A stretch of 5,901 nt of DNA from CAZGVW01 sp964529265 (GTDB lineage: Bacteria > Planctomycetota > Phycisphaerae > Phycisphaerales > UBA1924), in the NCBI GenBank assembly GCA_964529265.1, contig CAZGVW010000019.1:1-5901 (forward strand), written 5' to 3'. The first letter of the stretch is position 1. Each line of letters begins with the position of its first letter. The position numbers and the translations under genes are program-made. This document shows positions 1 through 5,529 of this stretch, one piece after another. The notes under the pieces are model-generated. The model saw only the letters and a list, made by a program, of their open reading frames with translations. It made no database searches and was not told the DNA's origin.

Positions 1-26
1 ATCACCCCCCCGCTACCCTTCCCCCA

Positions 27-1136
27 ATGCCCGAAAGCCTCGCCTCCATCCCGCCCGCCGTCGCGCGCAAACTCGACGACATGGCCGCGCGCCGCGCCGA
101 CCTGGCGCGCCGCCTCTCCGAGCCCGATGTCCTTGCCGACCACCGCGCCGTGCGCGATCTCTCCATCAAGAAGGCCGCACTCGATGACGTTGTCGATCGC
201 TACGAGCGCCTGAAGGCCCTCGCCTCCGAAGCCGCCGAACTCCGCTCCGCCTCCGGCCCCGGCGCATCCGACCCTGAACTCGCCGAACTCGCCCGCGAAG
301 AACTCCCCCGCATCGAGCGCGACATCGAATCACTCTCCGACGCCCTCCTCGAATCCCTCGTCACCGCCGATGATCGCGCCATCGGCTCCGTCATCCTCGA
401 AATCCGCGCCGGCGTCGGCGGCGATGAAGCCGGCCTCTGGGCCCGCGATCTCCTCGAGATGTACCGCAAACACGCCGATCGCCGCGGCTGGTCGTTCGAA
501 CTCATGGATCTCGCCGAATCCGTCTCCGGCGCCGCCGGCGGCGGCGTCCGCTCCGCCATCGTGAACATCTCCGGCGAAAGCGTCTGGAGCGATCTCGCCC
601 ACGAAGCCGGCGTCCACTGCGTCAAGCGCGTCCCCGCCACCGAGGCCCAGGGCCGCATCCACACCTCGACCGCCACCGTCGCCGTCCTCCCCGAACCCGA
701 GGAAATCGAACTCAAGATCAACCCCGATGACGTGCAGGAAGACATCACGACCTCCCAGGGCCCCGGCGGCCAGAACGTGAACAAGGTCGCCACCGCCGTC
801 CACCTCATCCACAAGCCCACCGGAATCGAAGTCCGCATGCAGGAGAGCAAGAGCCAGCGCCAGAACCGCGAAAAAGCGTGGCGATTGCTCCGCGCCCGCC
901 TCTACGACCTCGAACTCGCCCGCCGCCGCGCCGAGCGCGATAAGGCCCGCAGCGCCCAGATCGGCGCCGCCGAACGCTCGGAGCGCATCCGCACCTACCG
1001 CGCCAAGGAGAACATCGCCGTGGACCACCGCCTCGAAGAGTCCTTCAGCCTCCAGGAACTGCTCGCCGGACGCATGGATGACCTCATGGAGGCCCTCCGC
1101 CGGCGCGAAATCGCCGAAAGGCTCGCCGCAATGTGA
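27..1136 (+). CDS. prfA: Peptide chain release factor 1 (RF1)
   Basis: Class I release factor. It recognises UAA and UAG stop codons in the ribosomal A site and triggers hydrolysis of the peptidyl-tRNA in the cytoplasm. The 369 residues are slightly longer than the usual ~360 because of about ten extra N-terminal residues. Visible in order: a helical N-terminal domain (about 12-110), the conserved block EIRAGVGGDEAGLWARDLLE (125-144), the stop-codon-reading tripeptide P203-A204-T205 followed by EAQGRIHTST, the catalytic GGQ (247-249), and the RF1-type tail block ERSERIRTY (316-324) then DHRL. PAT, rather than SPF, separates it from RF2. The chosen ATG lets residues 12-60 align with the RF1 N terminus. 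No Shine-Dalgarno is visible upstream, where the sequence is C-rich. Oddities: the loop reads GPGGQ instead of the common GAGGQ, and Cys198 stands where Arg is usual before VxRVPATE. Codons strongly favour C in the wobble position. Assignment is very secure. Confidence 0.97.
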   Translation: MPESLASIPPAVARKLDDMAARRADLARRLSEPDVLADHRAVRDLSIKKAALDDVVDRYERLKALASEAAELRSASGPGASDPELAELAREELPRIERDIESLSDALLESLVTADDRAIGSVILEIRAGVGGDEAGLWARDLLEMYRKHADRRGWSFELMDLAESVSGAAGGGVRSAIVNISGESVWSDLAHEAGVHCVKRVPATEAQGRIHTSTATVAVLPEPEEIELKINPDDVQEDITTSQGPGGQNVNKVATAVHLIHKPTGIEVRMQESKSQRQNREKAWRLLRARLYDLELARRRAERDKARSAQIGAAERSERIRTYRAKENIAVDHRLEESFSLQELLAGRMDDLMEALRRREIAERLAAM

Positions 1137-1176
1137 TTTCCGTGACAAAAAGCCGACAAACAGGCGCGCATCCCGA

Positions 1177-2283
1177 ATGATCAAGTACCTCGGCTCAAAA
1201 CGCACCCTTCTGCCCCTGATCGTGGAGGTCGTCGCCGCTGTCGCCCGCGGCCTCCACCGCGGCGAGAGTGCGCACGCCTCCGTGCTCGATCTCTTCTCCG
1301 GAACCGCCCGCGTCGGCCACGCCCTGAAGCGCGCCGGCCACCAGGTCATCGCCAACGACCACAACGCCTACGCCCACGCCCTCGCCGCGTGCTACGTCCA
1401 GGCCGACGCCGGGGACGTCCTCGAAGACGCCCGCCGCATTGTGCGCGAGTTCAACGAAATGCGCGATATTCGCGCAGTTTCCGGATACTTCACCGAAACA
1501 TTCTGCGTCCAGAGCCGCTTTTTCCAGCCGAAGAACGGTCAGCGCATCGACGCCATCCGCGACGCCATCGCCCGCAAGGGCCTCGAACCCGAACTCGAAG
1601 CCGTCATGCTCGTGTCGCTCATGGAAGCCGCGGACCGCGTGGATTCCACCACCGGCGTGCAGATGGCCTACCTCAAGCAGTGGGCCGCCCGCGCCCACAA
1701 CGACCTCGAACTCCGCGTGCCGGATGTCCTCCCCCGCGCCGCGGCGGGCAAGGGCCTCGCCCTCTGCATGGACGCCGCCGCCGCCGCCCGCGCCCACGAA
1801 ACCGATATCGCCTACATCGATCCGCCGTACAACCAGCACGCCTATCTCAACAATTACCACGTCTGGGAGAGCCTGATCCGCTGGGACAAGCCCCCGGTGT
1901 ACGGGATTGCGTGCAAACGGAGCGATTGCCGCGAGCGCCGCAGCGCATTCAACTCAAAAAAGCGAATTCACGACGCTTTTCGCGAAATCCTCTCCGAAAT
2001 CCGCGCCCGCGCGCTCATTGTCTCATTCAGCGACGAGGGCTACATCTCCCGCCCTGAAATGGAGGCCCTCCTCGCCCCCCGAGGCATGGTCCAGGTCATC
2101 GAACGCGACTACAAGCGCTACGTGGGCGCGCAGATCGGCATTTTCAACCCGAAAGGCCAAAAAGTCGGAAAAGTGAGCCATTTGCGCAACACCGAGCATC
2201 TCTTCGTCGTCACCCCCGCCGGCTGCCCCGAACTCGACCCCCTCACCGCGGCCACCCCCCTTCCCGCCGCGGGCATCCCCTGA
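1177..2283 (+). CDS. DNA adenine-specific methyltransferase, D12 class, apparently solitary
   Basis: Predicted S-adenosylmethionine-dependent DNA methyltransferase that would methylate the N6 of adenine in a specific DNA site; the site cannot be read from the sequence. The 368 residues show the D12 hallmarks: an N-terminal KYLGSKR (3-9), the SAM-binding motif I DLFSGTARVG (38-47) followed by the acidic ND (60-61), and the catalytic motif IV DPPY (215-218). IVSFSDEGY (281-289) follows as a later core strand. From memory it best resembles the COG3392 group of adenine methylases. The ATG at 1177 is preferred because GSKR normally lies within the first ten residues; the same frame runs further upstream into prfA, but that extension looks non-native. 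It starts 40 bases after prfA stops, with no clear Shine-Dalgarno, and is probably co-transcribed. No restriction enzyme gene lies next to it, so an orphan regulatory or protective methylase is likely. It is not PrmC: it has GSKR and DPPY and lacks NPPY. Confidence 0.9.
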   Translation: MIKYLGSKRTLLPLIVEVVAAVARGLHRGESAHASVLDLFSGTARVGHALKRAGHQVIANDHNAYAHALAACYVQADAGDVLEDARRIVREFNEMRDIRAVSGYFTETFCVQSRFFQPKNGQRIDAIRDAIARKGLEPELEAVMLVSLMEAADRVDSTTGVQMAYLKQWAARAHNDLELRVPDVLPRAAAGKGLALCMDAAAAARAHETDIAYIDPPYNQHAYLNNYHVWESLIRWDKPPVYGIACKRSDCRERRSAFNSKKRIHDAFREILSEIRARALIVSFSDEGYISRPEMEALLAPRGMVQVIERDYKRYVGAQIGIFNPKGQKVGKVSHLRNTEHLFVVTPAGCPELDPLTAATPLPAAGIP

Positions 2284-2353
2284 ATGCTGGTTCGGTGAAG
2301 ACACGCAGAACCGCGCCCAGCCGCGCGCACAAGGAATCGCAATTTCTCTCCCT

Positions 2354-2372
2354 TTGAGCGCGAATTGAGCGC
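2354..2372 (+). repeat. 8-bp direct repeat with 11-bp period, possible operator
   Basis: TTGAGCGC occurs at 2354-2361 and again, perfectly, at 2365-2372, so the copies are offset by 11 bases, about one helical turn. A degenerate third unit (TTTGCGCC, 2376-2383) continues nearly the same phase. Repeats on one face of the helix just upstream of a gene are typical of regulator binding sites. No regulator gene is present in the window, and chance occurrence in GC-rich sequence is possible. Confidence 0.35.
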
Positions 2373-2393
2373 ACTTTTGCGCCTTTCCGCCAC

Positions 2394-2398
2394 AGGAG
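2394..2398 (+). promoter_or_regulatory. Ribosome binding site of the nuclease gene
   Basis: AGGAG lies nine bases upstream of the ATG at 2408 and fixes that start. It contrasts with the two upstream genes, which lack a recognisable Shine-Dalgarno. Confidence 0.75.
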
Positions 2399-2407
2399 AC
2401 ACGCCCC

Positions 2408-3316
2408 ATGCTCCGGAGCCTCCGAGCCACCCTCGCCGCGGTTTTTCTCCTCCTCCCCGCCTGCGCGCAGCAGGTGTCCACCAGCATGCGCGCCCCGGAG
2501 CAGCGCCGGGCGGATACGCTCACGCCGCAGGAGCGCGACAAGGCCGAATCGTTCTGCCCGCTCGGGATTCCTGTCAAAGTGCAGTGGAATCAGTTTCATG
2601 ACACCGATTACGTCGTGCGCGACGGCTACGCTCTGGAGCACAGCGCCGAGCACAAGATTCCGCTGTGGGTGGCGGAGCACATCGCGCCTTCGCATCTCGG
2701 CGGCAACGAGGCGCGCGTGAACTCGTTCAAGGCGGACCCTGAGATTGACGCGGGACGGCGCGCGGAACTTTCCGACTACGCGGGCTCCGGATATGACCGC
2801 GGGCACATGGCGCCGGCGGGGAACCAGACGCGCAGCGCGCGGCTGAAAAAGGAAACGTTCTTCCTCTCCAACATGGCGCCGCAGGCGCCGGAACTGAACC
2901 GGCTCGGGAAGCCGTGGGAAACGCTCGAAGGCATCGTCCGCGACTGGGCGGAGGACCGGCCGCAGGGCGCGTTCACCTTCACGGGCAACCTGTTCTACGA
3001 CCCGGAAGAAGAGAACGCGGCGACGGCGGATGGGTTCATCGACTTCTGGCAGATCGGGAGCAACCTCGTCTCCGTGCCGACGCACTGCTACAAGATCGTG
3101 TACGCGCGCGGCGCCTCCGCCGCGGCGAACGACTGGGAGGCGATCGCGTTCGTGCTGCCGAATCAGGACGAGGAGTTCGAGAAGCCGTTCGATTTCAGCG
3201 TGTGGGTGGTTCCGATCGATTTCGTCGAGCGGCACACCGGCCTCGATTTCTTCCGCGATCTCGATGACCTGGATGAGGATGCGCTGGAAGCCGCGACACC
3301 GGCGCTGTGGAACTGA
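2408..3316 (+). CDS. Exported DNA/RNA non-specific endonuclease (EndoG/Serratia nuclease family)
   Basis: Predicted sugar-non-specific metal-dependent nuclease cutting DNA and RNA, 302 residues. The N terminus is a signal peptide (basic start, hydrophobic 9-16) ending in LPAC with Cys19. This reads as a lipobox with an unusual Pro at -2; cleavage after A18-C19-A20 by ordinary signal peptidase is an alternative. Either way the enzyme is predicted outside the cytoplasm. The catalytic domain spans about 65-285: DYAGSGYDRGHMAPAGNQ holds the DRGH motif with general base His133. SNMAPQAPELN supplies Asn155 and the Mg-ligand equivalent Asn164. WETLE gives Glu174, the Serratia Glu127 equivalent. All key residues are present, so it should be active. 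The AGGAG site supports the start. The stop lies nine bases before a peptidase gene, suggesting joint expression. Roles could be nutrient scavenging, biofilm or extracellular DNA turnover, or a toxic effector; context does not decide. No NuiA-like inhibitor gene was recognised. Confidence 0.94.
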   Translation: MLRSLRATLAAVFLLLPACAQQVSTSMRAPEQRRADTLTPQERDKAESFCPLGIPVKVQWNQFHDTDYVVRDGYALEHSAEHKIPLWVAEHIAPSHLGGNEARVNSFKADPEIDAGRRAELSDYAGSGYDRGHMAPAGNQTRSARLKKETFFLSNMAPQAPELNRLGKPWETLEGIVRDWAEDRPQGAFTFTGNLFYDPEEENAATADGFIDFWQIGSNLVSVPTHCYKIVYARGASAAANDWEAIAFVLPNQDEEFEKPFDFSVWVVPIDFVERHTGLDFFRDLDDLDEDALEAATPALWN

Positions 3317-3318
3317 GG
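3315..3318 (+). promoter_or_regulatory. Ribosome binding site of the peptidase gene, overlapping the nuclease stop codon
   Basis: GAGG overlaps the TGA stop of the nuclease (3314-3316) and lies seven bases before the ATG at 3326. This favours translation coupled to the upstream gene and supports the chosen start. Confidence 0.6.
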
Positions 3319-3325
3319 CGCGCCC

Positions 3326-3973
3326 ATGTCCGATTTCAACCGCGGCTTGCGCTTCCGTCCGCTCATGGCGGGCGTGGCCGTGCACAATCCGATCGTGAAC
3401 GAACTGGGCACGCTGGGGCTGATCGCGCGCGACGATGTTCCGGCGCCGGGGCCGAAGCGGTGGCTGGTGTCGTGCTTTCACGTGATCGCGGCGCGGCCGG
3501 GCGCGGCGCCGACGCCCGCGGCGCCGATCCACCAGCCGCGGCTGTTCGCCGACCCGGTTCCGATCGCGAACCTGGACGCGGCGCGGCTGGACGCCGCGCT
3601 CGACGCCGCGGCGGCGGTGCTGACGCCGGGCGCGGCCGCGCTGCCGCGCATCCTCGGACTTGGCGCGCAGCGCGCGCCGATGGCGCCGACCATCGGCATG
3701 GCCGTGGTGAAGGCGGGCCTGGCGACCGGCGTGACGGAGGGCGTGATCGACCAGATTCAGAACGAGATCGTGCGCATCGTCCCGCACAACGGCGCGCCGC
3801 CGGAATATGAACTGTGCGGCGCCCGCGATTCCGGCGCGGTGTGGCTGGACATCGCGTCGATGCGGCCGGTGGCGATGCTCACAGGCTCCGACCCCGCGGG
3901 AACGCAGTTTGCGATGGCGGTCTCGGTGGAGGCGGCGCTGGCCTCGTTGCGATTGCGCATGGTCGAGGGGTGA
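3326..3973 (+). CDS. Trypsin-fold serine peptidase, Nal1-like
   Basis: Predicted chymotrypsin-fold serine endopeptidase, 215 residues; the substrate is unknown. The layout matches Nal1-like bacterial peptidases: RFRPLMAGVAVHN (9-21), then GTLGLIARD (28-36), then VSCFHV with His52 as catalytic base (the family often has LSNNHV). Asp comes from LDAALDAAAAV (Asp89 or Asp93). GMAVVKAGLATGVTEGVI (124-141) resembles the family's VxKxGxxTGxTxGxV strand. The nucleophile is Ser169 in GARDSGAVW. The triad appears intact. The oddity is Arg167 where chymotrypsin-fold enzymes usually have the oxyanion-hole Gly (GDSG). There is no signal peptide or membrane segment, so the protein looks cytoplasmic, unlike the nuclease encoded nine bases upstream. 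Start chosen by GAGG spacing. GCG, CTG and CCG codons dominate. The family call rests on motif memory; an inactive homologue or a different trypsin subfamily is possible. Confidence 0.8.
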   Translation: MSDFNRGLRFRPLMAGVAVHNPIVNELGTLGLIARDDVPAPGPKRWLVSCFHVIAARPGAAPTPAAPIHQPRLFADPVPIANLDAARLDAALDAAAAVLTPGAAALPRILGLGAQRAPMAPTIGMAVVKAGLATGVTEGVIDQIQNEIVRIVPHNGAPPEYELCGARDSGAVWLDIASMRPVAMLTGSDPAGTQFAMAVSVEAALASLRLRMVEG

Positions 3974-3979
3974 TTTCGA

Positions 3980-4009
3980 TTGCGGCGGGGCACGGTCAGG
4001 CCATATGCT
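3980..4009 (+). promoter_or_regulatory. Weak promoter-like sequence before the membrane protein gene
   Basis: TTGCGG (3980-3985) and TATGCT (4004-4009) are separated by 18 bases, a tolerable sigma-70-like pair. Transcription from it would begin at about 4016-4018, that is, at the ATG itself, giving a leaderless message. This fits the lack of a Shine-Dalgarno there. The match is poor and could be chance. Confidence 0.25.
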
Positions 4010-4017
4010 CTCGGTGC

Positions 4018-4695
4018 ATGCCCGATTTCCTGGTGGACATCGTGGACGAGTGCGGCGCGCTGGTGGAGCGGCGTGAGGTGAGCGCCGAGCGTCTGAGCGA
4101 AGCCGCGGACCATGTCGCGCTCGAGCCGGGCGATCGAGTGTCGCGCGTGGTGGACCTCGATGCGCCTGACGCGTGGATGGGCACGCTGCGCATACGTCGC
4201 GCGGTGCTGGCCGTCGGCGCGCCGGCGCCGCTGGCGACGATCGCCATCGTTGAGCTGTGCCTGCTTGGGCCGGCGTGGTGGCTGCTGTCTTCGGCCGAGG
4301 CGCCGCCCACGGCTCTTCTCGGAGTGCTGATTGCGCTCGGCGTTCCGATCGGCTGGGTTGGGCTGTTCCTGTGCTGGCGCTCCACGCCGCCGTCCACCGT
4401 GCCCGCCGCGGCGCCGGGTGGGCGCCGCTCATTCTGGACGCTCAATCGGCCGCGCACGACGGCGATGTTTCTCGGCGTCATCTCTGCGCCGAGCATGATC
4501 ATCGGGCCGCTCCTGCCACTCGTGTTCTTGTTCGACAAAGGAACCGGCCGTGAGACAGGCGGCGCGCTCCTGGCGCTCTTCATGGCGCTAGCAACGCTTG
4601 GCTTCGCGTGGAAGTCGATCGACGCTGCAGGGACGTTGAGGCCCTTTGCGCGCCGCCGGCGAAGCGCCGGCCATGCGGAGACGGCTCGGACCTGA
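4018..4695 (+). CDS. Predicted four-helix inner membrane protein of unknown function
   Basis: I do not recognise this family. The 225-residue product begins with a soluble, acidic domain of about 60 residues (MPDFLVDIVDECGALVERRE, then EPGDRVSRVVDLD). Four probable membrane segments follow, at about 66-92, 98-120, 149-172 and 181-198. A short polar loop with GGRR joins the second and third. The C-terminal tail contains RPFARRRR, which by the positive-inside rule puts both ends in the cytoplasm. The start is uncertain. The same frame is open well upstream, and a GTG at 3970 overlaps the peptidase stop (GTGA) and would add 16 residues. ATG 4018 is preferred because the protein-like sequence begins there. 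No Shine-Dalgarno precedes it. It starts 44 bases after the peptidase and ends 15 bases before the next gene, so it may share their transcript. Coding character is supported by the clean hydrophobic pattern and by the following gene's spacing. Confidence 0.7.
   Translation: MPDFLVDIVDECGALVERREVSAERLSEAADHVALEPGDRVSRVVDLDAPDAWMGTLRIRRAVLAVGAPAPLATIAIVELCLLGPAWWLLSSAEAPPTALLGVLIALGVPIGWVGLFLCWRSTPPSTVPAAAPGGRRSFWTLNRPRTTAMFLGVISAPSMIIGPLLPLVFLFDKGTGRETGGALLALFMALATLGFAWKSIDAAGTLRPFARRRRSAGHAETART
4655..4671 (+). repeat. GC-rich inverted repeat (hairpin) near the 3' end of the membrane gene
   Basis: GCCGGCG and CGCCGGC form a perfect 7-bp stem around the loop AAG, inside the last codons of the membrane protein gene and 40 bases before the next start. 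No T-run follows. It resembles a short REP-type palindrome or an RNA stem between operon genes. It occurs once in this window, and it also encodes part of the basic C-terminal tail. Confidence 0.4.
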
Positions 4696-4699
4696 GCAC

Positions 4700-4703
4700 G
4701 GAG
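4700..4703 (+). promoter_or_regulatory. Ribosome binding site of the secreted protein gene
   Basis: GGAG lies seven bases before the ATG at 4711, within the 15-base gap after the membrane gene's stop codon, and supports that start. Confidence 0.6.
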
Positions 4704-4710
4704 CGGTTGC

Positions 4711-5526
4711 ATGCCAACCCGATCCATACGCTCGTTTGCAATCTGCCTCGCCATCCTCGCGCTCATCTCGACGTCGATTGTCCGTGCGGAGGATCCTCCC
4801 CCGGCGGAGCATCTTCCTCCCCCGCAGGCGGTCGGCGTGTGGGTCGTGGACATGGAGCGCGTGTTTGAAGACATCAGGGCCAACCCGGCGCTCGCGGACG
4901 ATCCATCGACATCGCTTGCGACGTTCGTGGTCAGCTGGAACATCGATGTGCGAGCGGACGGCCTGATCCGCGCCATTCAGGCGGGCTGCCTGGAGTTGCG
5001 AACCGAGTTCATACCCGAGGACGATCGGTTCCGGCTCTCGGCCGAAGACCAAGACGTTCAGGATCGCGACTATCGACTTCTTGTCCGATTCCCAGATGAT
5101 GACCACGGCGAGGCAACCCTGACGAGCCCGGAGGGATCGTACACCGTGCCGTTCGTGCGGTTGTTTGCGCGCCCCGAGACGCCGCCCGGGTCGGATGCGA
5201 CGATGCCGAAGGCGCTTGTGGGCACATGGCGGATCGATCCGGAGGCGATCACTGATCTGCCGCACTGGGACATCATGCCGGAGCAGTATCGCGACACGGT
5301 GAGGCGGCAGTGGGAAGGCCGCGGCGTGCTGGAGGTTCCGACCGGAAACCGCAAGGAAGATGCGCGCTATGCGTTCATGGCGGTCGAAGAGCGCTTCGCG
5401 GCGTTCGAGATCATCCGTGACAAGCAGGTGACCATGTGCACACTCCGCCTTGATGAACAGGGCCGGCTCTGGGAGCAGAGTGGCGCAGAGATCTACGCCT
5501 TCCGGCGGATCGAAGAAGCGCCGTAA
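4711..5526 (+). CDS. Secreted protein of unknown function with two tandem related domains
   Basis: I do not recognise a named family. The 271-residue product starts with a clear signal peptide: basic residues, hydrophobic 9-24, and a probable cleavage after V24-R25-A26. A Pro-rich linker (about 29-39) follows. The mature part appears to contain two copies of one domain, at about 40-153 and 168-269. Copy 1 opens with VGVWVVDMERV (41-51) and copy 2 with VGTWRIDPEAI (170-180). Both continue through an amphipathic stretch, a strand-rich middle (copy 1 FRLSAEDQDV, copy 2 FAAFEIIRDK) and an aromatic end (VPFVRLF versus IYAFRRI). This pattern suggests small lipocalin-like beta barrels, but that is inference. 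Predicted location is periplasmic or extracellular. It has a good GGAG site, follows the membrane gene by 15 bases, and probably ends the operon, since the next gene converges on it. Confidence 0.8.
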   Translation: MPTRSIRSFAICLAILALISTSIVRAEDPPPAEHLPPPQAVGVWVVDMERVFEDIRANPALADDPSTSLATFVVSWNIDVRADGLIRAIQAGCLELRTEFIPEDDRFRLSAEDQDVQDRDYRLLVRFPDDDHGEATLTSPEGSYTVPFVRLFARPETPPGSDATMPKALVGTWRIDPEAITDLPHWDIMPEQYRDTVRRQWEGRGVLEVPTGNRKEDARYAFMAVEERFAAFEIIRDKQVTMCTLRLDEQGRLWEQSGAEIYAFRRIEEAP

Positions 5527-5529
5527 GAC

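Larger units (their letters stand above)
2284..2407 (+). other. Intergenic spacer between methyltransferase and nuclease genes
   Basis: This is the longest gene-free stretch in the window (124 bases). Its first part can fold weakly: GCTGG (2286-2290) pairs with CCAGC (2317-2321), and TTC (2291-2293) with GAA (2308-2310), leaving a 6-base bulge. No T-run follows, so it is not a convincing intrinsic terminator. The second part is less GC-rich, contains a direct repeat (2354-2372) and ends in a ribosome binding site. I could not find a well-spaced -35/-10 pair. A promoter for the nuclease genes would most reasonably lie here, but this is inferred from spacing only. Confidence 0.5.

Noticed and set aside
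1..26. C-rich run at the left edge as a regulatory element or repeat
   Set aside because: Only 26 bases precede prfA. There is no repeat unit, hairpin or promoter match, and C-richness matches the neighbouring coding strand.
1078..1176. Upstream extension of the methyltransferase frame into prfA
   Set aside because: The first 33 residues read as out-of-frame prfA plus the spacer. The conserved KYLGSKR begins two residues after the ATG at 1177.
330..1364. 344-codon minus-strand frame opposite prfA
   Set aside because: It is antisense to a secure RF1 gene, is Gly/Ala/Asp-rich without domain features, and crosses the prfA stop into the methylase gene.
2286..2321. Possible intrinsic terminator after the methyltransferase gene
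   Set aside because: The stem is interrupted by a 6-base bulge and no T-run follows. Pairing this weak is common by chance.
1177..3316. Restriction-modification pair made of the methyltransferase and the nuclease
   Set aside because: The nuclease is a sugar-non-specific EndoG-type enzyme with an export signal, not a site-specific restriction enzyme. A 124-base spacer and a change in codon style separate the two genes.
3814..4017. Upstream extension of the membrane protein frame into the peptidase gene
   Set aside because: The 68 residues are Gly/Arg-rich out-of-frame translation of the peptidase, with no protein-like pattern until MPDFLVDIV at 4018.
2243..4432. Very long open frame on the minus strand (729 codons)
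   Set aside because: It lies opposite the nuclease, peptidase and membrane genes, is Arg/Ala/His-rich low-complexity sequence with no recognisable domain, and is the expected shadow of high-GC coding DNA.
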